Assembly (NCBI GenBank): GCA_034521975.1
Contig: JAXHLR010000009.1
Location: forward strand, 62,001 to 126,000
Source: Acidimicrobiales bacterium
GTDB lineage: Bacteria; Actinomycetota; Acidimicrobiia; Acidimicrobiales; SKKL01
Direction of reading: 5' to 3'
DNA: 64,000 nucleotides
In this document: one piece after another, positions 18,701 through 26,229 of the stretch
How the letters are laid out: every line of letters begins with the position of its first letter
How positions within the stretch are numbered: the stretch's first letter is position 1
Made by a program: the position numbers and the translations under genes
Notes under the pieces: generated by a model
Database searches by the model: none
What the model was told of the DNA's origin: nothing
What the model saw: the letters and a program-made list of their open reading frames with translations, nothing else

Positions 18701-20030
18701 CGAGATGCTCGGCAGCCTCGACCCATTCGTGGGGGAGGGATTCCGGACGGTCGAGGTGCTCGGAGAGGTAGCCGTGAACGCCGATCGGCGCCATCGTGGC
18801 CAGCGCCGCGACCACCAGCAGGCCGGCACCGAGGCGCCGGTGCTCGGAGCGGGGCATCGACTCGATCCAGGTGGCGAGCACCACGACAACACCGATGAGC
18901 AGCACTGGCACGATCCGGTGGGAGTTGCGGAACGCCAGCCCCACGGTGGTCTCCTCGCCGAACCATCGAAACCCCCGGCCGAACCAGCTGGGGTCCCGGT
19001 AGGGCCAGGCACCGACGGCGACCACCGTCGCCACCGCCATGCAGGCCACCGCGAAGACCCGCCGGGCGCCGGTGGTGAGCACCGCCGCGGCGAGGGCCAG
19101 TGCGGGGATCACGAGGCTCACCGCGATCACCCACGGCGTGTCGAGATAGGACTCGGCCTGGTCGATGGAGTACCCCAAGCGGTCCTCTCCTGCGAAGAAC
19201 CAGTTGCCGAGCCCGCGGAGCACGTCATTGGGCATCGACCACCGGGCGACCTCGGCAAGGTTCTCGGTGACCGCCAGCACCGGCATGCCATAGGCCCCCT
19301 GCACCCACAGCCCCGCGAGCCACCAGGCCGACGCCAGCAGCGACAACGCGCCGATCCGCACCGCCGTCGCGGCCGATCGACCGGCCTCGGAGAGCCCGCC
19401 CAGGGCGTGATGCATCACGACGAGGATCGGGCCGATCGCAACCAGTGCCAGCGACGTGGCGTTGACACCAGCCACGGTGGCCACCGTCAGGGCGATCAGC
19501 GCCGGATGGCGCCATCCTCCCCACCTCAGGGCCCGGCGGGTCAGTTCCACCAGCCACGGCAGGCCGACCCAAGGCAGCAACAGCACCGAGGCTCTCGCCG
19601 TGAAGGCGAGCTGATAGGGGCTGAGCGCATAGACGAGCGCGCCGGCGAAGGCGACGCACGGTCCTGCGCCGAGGTGTCGGAGCAACCACCTGGCCCCCAG
19701 CGCGGCCAGGAAGGTCAGCGTGCCGAGCCAGAGGCGTTGGGCCACCCAGTCGGGCACGCCGAGCTGTTCGAAGGCCCAGAACCACGGGCCCATGGGCCAC
19801 AGGTAGCCGATGTGTTGGTGGGGGACGGTTCCGGCCCCATGGGACGGGTCCCACATGAAGGCCGCTCCCTCGAGGAACCGGCCCGGATCGACATAGAGCG
19901 CCTGCTTGCTGTCGGCGCTGACCCGACCGGGCGACGACAGCAGGAACGGGAGGTAGGCGATCACCGCCAGGGCGGCGAACTCGCCGGCACGCGCCAGCCC
20001 GACCCACCCGGGGCGCCGCAGGTTCACCAT
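15753..20030 (-). CDS. AftD-like alpha-(1->3)-arabinofuranosyltransferase family protein (paralog 1)
   Basis: A 1425-residue giant membrane glycosyltransferase. The N-terminal 420 residues form a GT-C fold. VSADSKQALYVDPGR (about residues 37-51) holds the Asp expected to be catalytic, followed by the strongly conserved IGYLWPMGPWFWAFEQLG. The large central part is extracytoplasmic and has two discoidin-like carbohydrate-binding stretches with the DxDxxTAW pattern, near 770 and 1060. Four transmembrane helices close the protein after residue 1280. In mycobacteria AftD adds arabinofuranose branches to arabinogalactan and lipoarabinomannan; whether this protein uses arabinose is unknown. ATG 20030 lies nine bases after a TAGCAT hexamer. 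A divergent paralog starts 117 bases away. Confidence 0.85.
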   Translation of the reverse strand: MVNLRRPGWVGLARAGEFAALAVIAYLPFLLSSPGRVSADSKQALYVDPGRFLEGAAFMWDPSHGAGTVPHQHIGYLWPMGPWFWAFEQLGVPDWVAQRLWLGTLTFLAALGARWLLRHLGAGPCVAFAGALVYALSPYQLAFTARASVLLLPWVGLPWLVELTRRALRWGGWRHPALIALTVATVAGVNATSLALVAIGPILVVMHHALGGLSEAGRSAATAVRIGALSLLASAWWLAGLWVQGAYGMPVLAVTENLAEVARWSMPNDVLRGLGNWFFAGEDRLGYSIDQAESYLDTPWVIAVSLVIPALALAAAVLTTGARRVFAVACMAVATVVAVGAWPYRDPSWFGRGFRWFGEETTVGLAFRNSHRIVPVLLIGVVVVLATWIESMPRSEHRRLGAGLLVVAALATMAPIGVHGYLSEHLDRPESLPHEWVEAAEHLDARGALPTGNPSRVLEVPGSPFAAHRWGNTVEPVLPALIDRPHLAREVLPYGSAATANLLDALDRRMQEGIVEPESLAPVARLFGAGDVVIRSDLQFERFRAPEPYRLWSALTQPATPGVSGLATFGDVAVNEPERRLAPVDPRHLNFAALRGARPPLVDGPVPPITSLEISDASGVLRVQDSRGPIVLAGDGDGVVDAAAAGLVDGRSLLLYSAGLDDVALDHALSRDAHLVLTDSNRRRIQTWFYAIRDTRGPTERAGETLIEPTGYDVRLDPFTGSSDDARTVVEHLGGQVSASITGGAARPEDRAFAAFDDDLATAWRIGGADPRGQRVSVALDEAIAPDQIVLVQPQDGPRDRVVERVRIHFDAAPPVDVELDATSSSPTGQPIPLDLDEPVQRFEIEITGVSDPGFEPELANAVGFAEVQIPGVSLAETVVLPRELFDRAGQDAGDHRLDVVLTRLRYDPYARGRTDAERWLDRTFELPGDRRFTLGGTVRANPGAPDAVLDELLGSRPAGVVEATSRLQGDIDARASSAFDGDEDTAWTAAFGPQVGQSIRVRYDEPLSTRSVSVDVANDELHSVPTELALRVDGEIVATHRLESSPDPGTPGSLHRIELEMNPITGQELELEIIDVERRSSPPGDPAPMATLPVAISEVEVGSPNPGIDDVDRLDTGCRDDLVDLDGEPLAVRVHGRADQMRDGLEVELCDGAVELGAGRHRMVATPGHESGLDLDRLVLSAPAEAGATAEDHGRTGPAPADLVEVRAGRTSWSATVRSDGNPVWVVLGQSINDGWTATATDDATGAELSVGDRTLVNGYANGWLVEPDAAGTIAVELRWEPQQIVWWALAVSVFAIGICLGLVIGTRPSPGAVAATQSPTTSTGDGRRPGAVALAVAAAATGTAMFVVSRPWVGVVAALGTVAVGWWPRLRYVAAVAAPAFLLASYPLDRPMVAWAALGVVVAAAAAWELRTGGRGVRDRPPR
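19774..19812. repeat. Inverted repeat copy A, inside AftD-like paralog 1
   Basis: A 39-bp stretch identical, on the opposite strand, to 20357-20395 in the divergent paralog. It encodes the conserved IGYLWPMGPWFW segment. After one mismatch the identity resumes for another 14 bases. The centres of the two copies are about 580 bp apart. Confidence 0.85.
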
Positions 20031-20039
20031 TGGGGCCCG

Positions 20040-20045
20040 ATGCTA
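20040..20045 (-). promoter_or_regulatory. Candidate -10 element TAGCAT for AftD-like paralog 1
   Basis: TAGCAT on the minus strand ends nine bases before the ATG at 20030, with no Shine-Dalgarno between, so the message would be leaderless or nearly so. No -35 is evident. Confidence 0.45.
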
Positions 20046-20097
20046 CCCCTCACCACCGCTTCGCCTTCGCGTACCCCACCAGACCTGCCCGAGCAGG

Positions 20098-20103
20098 TAC
20101 GGT
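20098..20103 (+). promoter_or_regulatory. Candidate -10 element TACGGT for AftD-like paralog 2
   Basis: TACGGT sits in a short imperfect palindrome (GCAGGTACGGTACTGC) in the 117-bp divergent gap. It would give a leader of about 38 bases before GTG 20148. This is the same hexamer as at 1837. Confidence 0.35.
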
Positions 20104-20147
20104 ACTGCCCTGCCTGACCTCGACCTGACCCAGATGCCTGCTCGCTC

Positions 20148-23100
20148 GTGACCCGCACCAACCGTCCAGCACCGAGGCAGGCGCTCCCCTACCTCGCGTT
20201 CGCAGCACTCTGCTACGTGCCGCTGGTCCTGACCCGGCCAGGTTGGTTGAGCGCCGACACCAAGTCGTACCTCTACATCGATCCCGGACGCCTGTTGAGC
20301 CGGGCCTGGTCGATGTGGGACCCCCAGATCGGACTGGGGACCGTGTCGCACCAGACCATCGGCTACCTGTGGCCCATGGGCCCGTGGTTCTGGGCGTTCG
20401 AACAGCTCGGGGTCCCCGATTGGCTCGCGCAGCGCCTGTGGTGGGGCACCTTGCTCTTCCTCGCCGGGGCCGGGGTCGTGTACCTGTTGCGCCGGTTCGA
20501 CTGGCCGCCGGTGGCCATCTGGCCCGCCGCACTGGTCTACGCGATGACGCCCTATGTCCTCACCCACATCGCACGCCTCTCGGGTGTGCTTCTCCCCTAC
20601 GTGGGGCTCCCGTGGATGCTCGCGCTGACGGTCCTGTCGATCCGAAGCCAGCGGTGGCGTCACCCGGCCCTGTTCGCGCTGCTGGTGACGACGGTGGGAA
20701 GCATCAATCTCACGGCGCTGGTCTTGGCCGGTCTCGCACCGGTGATCTGGGTGGTGTATGTCGCCGTCACCGGCCAGGAGCGGCTCGGACAGCTGGTCCG
20801 GGCCGTGGGGCGTATGGCGGTGCTCACGGTGGTGACCAGCCTGTGGTGGCTGGCCGGTCTGGCCGTGCAGGCTTCGCACGGGATCGACATCGTGCGCTAC
20901 ACCGAGACCGCGGAGGTCGTGGCCCGCACCTCGACCGCGTTCGAGGTGCTCCGGGGGCTGGGCTACTGGTTCTTCTACGGGGGCGACAAGCTCCAGCTGT
21001 GGCTCGAGGTGAGCTACCTCTACACCCAGCGCCCGTGGTTGCTGGCGGTCACCTTCGCGCTGCCCGGCCTGGCACTGCTGGGTCCGGCGATCGGGCGGTG
21101 GCGTCACCAGGCGTTCGCCGTCGCCCTGCTCGTCGTCGGTGCGCTCGTGGCGATCGGCGCCCACCCGTGGGGCGACCCCAGCCCCTTCGGTCGAGCCCTG
21201 CAGTGGTTCCTCGCCACCGAGCGGGGGCTCGCGTTCAGGAGCCTGCCGCGTGTCGCCCCTCTGGTGGCGCTGGGGTCAGCGCTGCTCATCGGCACGGTCG
21301 TCGGAACGCTGGCCACGCGCTGGCCACGGCAGGCCAGGGCGGGAGCCGTGGCGGTGGTCGCCCTCGCCGTGGCCGGCTTGGCGCCGCTGTGGCAACGCTC
21401 GCTGGTGAACGACAACCTGTCCCGTCAGGACATCCCCGCCTACTGGCACGATGCCGCCGACACGCTCGAGTCGCGCGACGACGGCACGCGAGTCCTGGCA
21501 CTGCCCGGCAGCGACTTCGCCTCCTACCGATGGGGTATGACGGTCGATCCCGTCATGCCGGGCCTCACCGATCGTCCCTACGTGGCGCGCGAGCTCGTGC
21601 CACACGGCGGCGCCATGGGGGCCGACTTGCTGAACGCGCTCGACCTGCGGCTGCAGGAGAACACCATCGACCCGGACTCGATCGCCCCGGTGGCCCGTCT
21701 CATGCGGGCAGGCGACGTGTTGGTCCGAAGCGATCTGGAGTTCGAACGCCACAACACCGCGCGTCCACGCACGGTCTGGCGGATCCTCACCCACGCGCCG
21801 GGTCTGGAGGCGCCAGTCGGGTTCGGCGATCCGGTCCCCAACGAGGCAGGACCCATCCTCCAGCACCTCGACGAGCAGTGGCTGCTCTATGAGGGCACGC
21901 TGCCCGACCCGCCACCGGTCGCGGTCTTCGACGTGGCCGACGCGGTTCCGATCGTGTCGGCGAAGCCGGCCGAGGCCCCGCTGCTGCTCGCCGGCGACGG
22001 CGCGGGGATCGTGGACGCTGCAGCTGCAGAGCTCATCGACGGGACCGAGCTGATCCGCTACACCGGCAGCCTCGATGCCGAGGAGATCGAGGCCGAACTG
22101 GCCGGCGGAGCCACCCTGCTCATCACCGACACCAACCGCAAGCGTGGCGAGCGGTGGGGCGCGCTGCGTCACAACCGGGGCCACACCGAACGCCTCGACG
22201 AGTCGCCCCTGCGAGAAGATCTGGCCGACAACCGCCTTCCCCGCTTTGCCGACGCTCCTGCCTCGGCCCAGACAGTGGCCATCCAACGGGGTGGGGTCAC
22301 CGCCGACGCCACGGCCTACGGCAACCCGATCACCTACGCCGGCGAGGAGCGGGCCGCTCGCGCGGTCGACGGCGACCCTCGCACCGCGTGGAGCGTCGGC
22401 GTGTTCTCCGACGCCCGTGAGGAGCGTCTGAGGGTGCAGCTCGACGATCCCCACACGCTCGACTGGATCCGCCTGCAGCAGATGTCCCCCGAGGACTCGA
22501 ACCGCGTCATCACCGAGGTTCGCATCACCTTCGACGGCACCGACCACATCGACGTCGAGCTCGATCCCAGCTCCTGGGAGGAACCGGGCCAGCTCATCAC
22601 CTTCCCGGCACGAGAGATCGACCAGGTCGAGGTCGAGATCGTGGCCGACACCGCCGGGGACCCGCCCCGGTTCGGTGAGTTCGGGCCGCTCGGCATCGCC
22701 GAGCTCACCCTCGGTCCCGACTCACCGACGATCGACGAGATCATCAAGGCCCCCACCCACGCCGTGGACGCGGCCGGCGACCGCCTCGCCACCGCCCCGC
22801 TCGGGGTGGTCCTCACCCGCATCCGCCAGGACCCGACCGACCGGACCCGAGACGACGAGGAGCGCTCGATCCGGCGACTCGTCGAGCTCGGTGCCGATCG
22901 CTCCTTCAGCTTCGACGCGGTGGTCCGCCTCTCGGCCCGGGCCGAGGATCCCGTGATCGACCAGCTCATCGGGCACACCTCACCCGAGGTGGAGGTCTTC
23001 GCCACCGACCGCATGGACGGCAGCCGGCGCGAGCGGGCGGCGGCCGCGTTCGACGGCGACGCGACCACCGCCTGGAAGACGCCGTGGGGCCAGCCCACCG

Positions 23101-24473
23101 GTCACGCCATCGCCGCCGAGGTGGCGCGACCCCGCACCTTCGACGGCTTCGACCTCGTGGTGGTCACCGACGGGCGCCACTCGGTCCCGAGCCGGCTGAG
23201 GGTCACCGTCGACGGAACCGAGGTCGCGGTGGTCGACATCGCCGAGCTGGAGCACCTCCCCGAGCCGGGCGCCACCACCACCGTTGCGGTGGAGTTTCCC
23301 GCCACCGAGGGCGAACGTCTCGAGGTCGAGGTCGTCGCTGCACACGAGGTGCGATCCATCGACTGGACCGAGGCACGCCCGCTCGCCCACCCCATCGGCA
23401 TTGCCGAGTTGGGTGTCCCCGGGCTCAGCCTCGGACCGGCCCCCGAGCGGATCGACACCGGGTGCCGCGACGATCTCGTGCGCATCGAGGGCCGACCCGT
23501 ATCAGTGCGGGTCACCGCCGGCACCGAGGCCGCGATGGCCGGTCGGCCCCTGTCCGTCACCCGGTGTGATCCCGACCCGATGGCGCTGCAGGCAGGCGAC
23601 AACGAGCTGATCGTCGCTCGTGGGGTCGACACCGGGCTCGACTTCGACCAAGTCGTCCTCTGGAGCGATGCGCCCGACCCCCCTCCCTCGCCCGACGACC
23701 CGGCCGAGGTGGCAGACATCGAGATCGTCGATGAACAACCCCATGCCATCACCGCCGAGGTGGCCGGTCTCGAACCGGGTCGACCGGTGTGGATCGTCCT
23801 CGGCCAGAACCTGTCCACCGGCTGGACCGCCAGCGCCGGGGACGTCGACCTCGGCGAGCCGCGGCTGGTCGACGGTTACGCCAACGGTTGGCTGCTGGTC
23901 CCCGACTCGACCGAGGTCACCATCGAGCTCGCATTCGCCCCGCAGAACAGGGTGAACCTGGCGCTGGCCGGGTCCGCTGTCGGCGTGCTGGTGTGCCTCG
24001 CGCTGGTCGTGCTGCATCGCGGCGATCGACCGCGGCCCGATCCCGCTCCGCCGCTTCGGCCCGACCCCTCACCGTGGCGCTACGACGGCCAGCGACCGTC
24101 GGCGGCGGCCGCGGTGGCGGCCGCGGCAGGGGTCGGGCTCGTTGCGGCGGCGTTCGGTCCCCCGCTGATCGCGTTGGCCCTCGCGATCGTGGCCGGCCTG
24201 GGGGCACGGCTCGATCGCTCCCGACCGATGGTGGCAGTGCTTCCGGCCGGGTTGTTCGGGCTCGCCGCGCTGTACGTGATCGCCTGGCAGCTACGACACT
24301 CGATCCAGCCGGGGATGGAGTGGGTCGGCGAACTCGAGCGGGCCCACCCGATCGCCCTCGCCGCCATCCTCGCGCTCCCGATCCATCCACTGCTGAGATG
24401 GCTCTGGCGCCGTGGTCCGGACCAGCGCGAGGACTGGTCCTCCCAACGGGACACCGCCACACCTGCCAACTAG
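20148..24473 (+). CDS. AftD-like alpha-(1->3)-arabinofuranosyltransferase family protein (paralog 2)
   Basis: A 1441-residue paralog of the divergent gene, with the same layout. The N-terminal GT-C membrane part carries LSADTKSYLYIDPGR and IGYLWPMGPWFWAFEQLG. It is followed by a long extracytoplasmic part with two discoidin-like segments (around VDGDPRTAWSVG and AFDGDATTAWKTP), and several closing transmembrane helices from about residue 1265. The N-terminal 90 residues match paralog 1 closely while the middle has diverged, which suggests duplication followed by a change in acceptor. Predicted to transfer a polyprenyl-linked pentose to an envelope polysaccharide. The start is GTG. The flavoprotein gene follows after 35 bases and is probably co-transcribed. 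Confidence 0.85.
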   Translation: MTRTNRPAPRQALPYLAFAALCYVPLVLTRPGWLSADTKSYLYIDPGRLLSRAWSMWDPQIGLGTVSHQTIGYLWPMGPWFWAFEQLGVPDWLAQRLWWGTLLFLAGAGVVYLLRRFDWPPVAIWPAALVYAMTPYVLTHIARLSGVLLPYVGLPWMLALTVLSIRSQRWRHPALFALLVTTVGSINLTALVLAGLAPVIWVVYVAVTGQERLGQLVRAVGRMAVLTVVTSLWWLAGLAVQASHGIDIVRYTETAEVVARTSTAFEVLRGLGYWFFYGGDKLQLWLEVSYLYTQRPWLLAVTFALPGLALLGPAIGRWRHQAFAVALLVVGALVAIGAHPWGDPSPFGRALQWFLATERGLAFRSLPRVAPLVALGSALLIGTVVGTLATRWPRQARAGAVAVVALAVAGLAPLWQRSLVNDNLSRQDIPAYWHDAADTLESRDDGTRVLALPGSDFASYRWGMTVDPVMPGLTDRPYVARELVPHGGAMGADLLNALDLRLQENTIDPDSIAPVARLMRAGDVLVRSDLEFERHNTARPRTVWRILTHAPGLEAPVGFGDPVPNEAGPILQHLDEQWLLYEGTLPDPPPVAVFDVADAVPIVSAKPAEAPLLLAGDGAGIVDAAAAELIDGTELIRYTGSLDAEEIEAELAGGATLLITDTNRKRGERWGALRHNRGHTERLDESPLREDLADNRLPRFADAPASAQTVAIQRGGVTADATAYGNPITYAGEERAARAVDGDPRTAWSVGVFSDAREERLRVQLDDPHTLDWIRLQQMSPEDSNRVITEVRITFDGTDHIDVELDPSSWEEPGQLITFPAREIDQVEVEIVADTAGDPPRFGEFGPLGIAELTLGPDSPTIDEIIKAPTHAVDAAGDRLATAPLGVVLTRIRQDPTDRTRDDEERSIRRLVELGADRSFSFDAVVRLSARAEDPVIDQLIGHTSPEVEVFATDRMDGSRRERAAAAFDGDATTAWKTPWGQPTGHAIAAEVARPRTFDGFDLVVVTDGRHSVPSRLRVTVDGTEVAVVDIAELEHLPEPGATTTVAVEFPATEGERLEVEVVAAHEVRSIDWTEARPLAHPIGIAELGVPGLSLGPAPERIDTGCRDDLVRIEGRPVSVRVTAGTEAAMAGRPLSVTRCDPDPMALQAGDNELIVARGVDTGLDFDQVVLWSDAPDPPPSPDDPAEVADIEIVDEQPHAITAEVAGLEPGRPVWIVLGQNLSTGWTASAGDVDLGEPRLVDGYANGWLLVPDSTEVTIELAFAPQNRVNLALAGSAVGVLVCLALVVLHRGDRPRPDPAPPLRPDPSPWRYDGQRPSAAAAVAAAAGVGLVAAAFGPPLIALALAIVAGLGARLDRSRPMVAVLPAGLFGLAALYVIAWQLRHSIQPGMEWVGELERAHPIALAAILALPIHPLLRWLWRRGPDQREDWSSQRDTATPAN
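20357..20395. repeat. Inverted repeat copy B, inside AftD-like paralog 2
   Basis: This is the reverse-complement partner of 19774-19812, perfect over 39 bp. It could serve as a site for recombination that inverts the shared promoter region, although coding constraint alone may explain the identity. Confidence 0.85.
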
Positions 24474-24508
24474 CCTGCCGCCCGCACGCCGTTCGAGAAG
24501 AGTTGCCG

Positions 24509-26017
24509 ATGACCGACACCGCCCCAGACTCCGCCACACCCGACGTCGTCGTGATCGGTGCCGGCCCGGCCGGCCTCACCGCCGCGTTCCAGCTGGTGAA
24601 GTACGACATCGCCCCGACCGTGCTCGAGGGGACCGACCAGGTCGGGGGGATCAGCCGCACCGTCGAGCGCGACGGCTGGCGGTTCGACATCGGCGGGCAC
24701 CGGTTCTTCACCAAGGTCCAGGAGGTCGAGGACCTCTGGCACGAGATCCTTCCCGACGAGGACTTCCTCCTGCGTCCACGGATGAGCCGCATCTTCTACC
24801 GCGGCAAGTACTACGACTACCCCTTGCGGGCGATGAACGCCCTGGGCAACCTCGGGGTCCTCGAGGCGGTCCGCTGCGTGCTGTCCTACGTGTGGGCCCG
24901 CATCCGCCCCCCGAAGAACCAGCACACCTTCGAGGGCTGGGTCACCGCCAAGTTCGGCAAGCGCCTCTACCAGCACTTCTTCAAGACCTACACCGAGAAG
25001 GTGTGGGGTGTTCCCGCCGACCACCTCGCCGCCGACTTCGCCGCCCAGCGCATCAAGAACCTCGACCTGAAGAAGGCGATCATCAACGCCCTCATGCCCA
25101 GGCGCAACCAGAAGGAGATCACCTCGCTCATCGAGGAGTTCCAGTACCCCAAGTACGGGCCCGGCCAGATGTGGGAGGTGTGTCGCGACAAGGTCGAGGC
25201 GGCAGGCACCAAGGTCGTCATGGAGAACAAGGTCCGCAAGGTCCGTCACCGCGACGGCCGGGCCACCGAGTTGGTGGCGGTGGGGCCCGATGGCAGCGAG
25301 ACCACCTACCCGTTCGATCACGTCATCTCCAGCATGCCGCTGGCGACGCTGGTGCGGATCATGGAGCCGTCGCCACCCGACGACGTCCTGGCCGCGGCCA
25401 ACGGGCTCAACTTCCGCGACTTCCTCACCGTGGCCCTGGTGGTTCCCGCCGAGTACTCGTTCCCCGACAACTGGATCTACATCCACTCCCCCGAGGTGCA
25501 GGTCGGTCGGATCCAGAACTTCGGCTCGTGGTCGCCGTACCTCATCAAGGAGGGCCACACCTGTCTCGGTCTGGAGTACTTCGTCTTCGAGGATGAGGGC
25601 CTCTGGGCCGAGGACGACGACGACCTGGTCGCCCTCGCCGCCCGCGAGCTGGAGGTCCTCGGGCTCGTCGAGGCCGACAAGATCGAGGCGGGATACGTGG
25701 TGCGGATGCCCAAGGCCTATCCGGTCTATGACGAGGGCTATGACGACCACGTGGCGGTGCTGCGCCGCTGGATCGACGAGCACGCCCCCAACGTGCATCC
25801 CGTCGGCCGCAACGGCATGCACCGCTACAACAACCAGGACCACTCCATGTACACCGCGATGCTCTCGGTCGAGAACATCGTCGAGGGGACCAACCACGAC
25901 ATCTGGTCGGTCAACGTCGAGGAGGAGTACCACGAGGAAGCGAGCTCCTCGGTGAAGGAGGGCGGCCGCGCCACAGGTACCGGCCGCGACGCCCCGGTGC
26001 TGCCCAAACGTTCCTGA
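24509..26017 (+). CDS. FAD/NAD(P)-dependent oxidoreductase, UDP-galactopyranose mutase-like
   Basis: A 502-residue flavoprotein. The N-terminal dinucleotide-binding fold is VVVIGAGPAGLTAAFQL (residues 11-27), ending in VLEGTDQVGGISRTV, followed by FDIGGHRFFTKV, which resembles UDP-galactopyranose mutases. KTYTEKVWGVP and the C-terminal NNQDHSMYTAMLSVENI complete an amine-oxidase-like fold. It is about 100 residues longer than canonical mutases, so activity on UDP-galactose is not assured; a different nucleotide-sugar isomerase or desaturase is possible. ATG 24509 follows GAGAAG. Its position directly after an AftD-like gene, in a glycan cluster, supports a furanose-sugar role. The frame continues far upstream, but only as a shadow of the previous gene. 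Confidence 0.8.
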   Translation: MTDTAPDSATPDVVVIGAGPAGLTAAFQLVKYDIAPTVLEGTDQVGGISRTVERDGWRFDIGGHRFFTKVQEVEDLWHEILPDEDFLLRPRMSRIFYRGKYYDYPLRAMNALGNLGVLEAVRCVLSYVWARIRPPKNQHTFEGWVTAKFGKRLYQHFFKTYTEKVWGVPADHLAADFAAQRIKNLDLKKAIINALMPRRNQKEITSLIEEFQYPKYGPGQMWEVCRDKVEAAGTKVVMENKVRKVRHRDGRATELVAVGPDGSETTYPFDHVISSMPLATLVRIMEPSPPDDVLAAANGLNFRDFLTVALVVPAEYSFPDNWIYIHSPEVQVGRIQNFGSWSPYLIKEGHTCLGLEYFVFEDEGLWAEDDDDLVALAARELEVLGLVEADKIEAGYVVRMPKAYPVYDEGYDDHVAVLRRWIDEHAPNVHPVGRNGMHRYNNQDHSMYTAMLSVENIVEGTNHDIWSVNVEEEYHEEASSSVKEGGRATGTGRDAPVLPKRS

Positions 26018-26052
26018 GCACGCATCTCCCGAACCGGTCATCCTGGCCCCGT

Positions 26053-26091
26053 CAAGACGACGACTGGTGACCAAGACGACGACTGGTGACC
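26053..26091. repeat. Perfect 19-bp tandem duplication
   Basis: The 19-mer AAGACGACGACTGGTGACC occurs at 26054-26072 and again at 26073-26091 without a gap. It lies in the 212-bp gap between two convergent genes, immediately before the hairpin at 26093. Two copies only. Confidence 0.9.
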
Positions 26092-26092
26092 T

Positions 26093-26139
26093 CTCTGCCG
26101 GCAAGAAGTGCCTTCCTGGGGCGTTTTGCGCCGGCAGAG
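26093..26139. terminator. Long hairpin between convergent genes
   Basis: CTCTGCCGGCAA (26093-26104) pairs with TTGC-GC-CGGCAGAG (26126-26139), giving 12 pairs with a 2-base bulge, or 10 perfect pairs without the inner four. The loop is about 21 bases. No U-tract follows on either strand. Its place between convergent stops suggests termination or 3'-end protection; a remnant of a small mobile repeat is the alternative. The rest of 26018-26229 shows no gene. Confidence 0.5.
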
Positions 26140-26229
26140 TGGATTCACCTGTGGGCAGCGTCGGCGAGTTCAACCGACGTCGCCCAGGTGCCGGTCGTCG
26201 ACAGGGCGCACGCGCCCGTGCCCCCGCGC

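Noticed and set aside
18267-20117. A 616-codon plus-strand frame inside AftD-like paralog 1
   Set aside because: It is antisense to a well-conserved membrane glycosyltransferase, and its product is rich in Arg, Gly, His and Pro without domains.
23789-24508. N-terminal extension of the flavoprotein reading frame
   Set aside because: The frame is open upstream only because it overlaps the AftD-like gene out of frame. The dinucleotide-binding fold starts right after ATG 24509, which has its own ribosome-binding site.
26053-26139. A CRISPR array or insertion-sequence end
   Set aside because: There are only two repeats with no spacers, and no transposase or Cas gene is near. The inverted repeat faces itself across 21 bases rather than flanking a gene.
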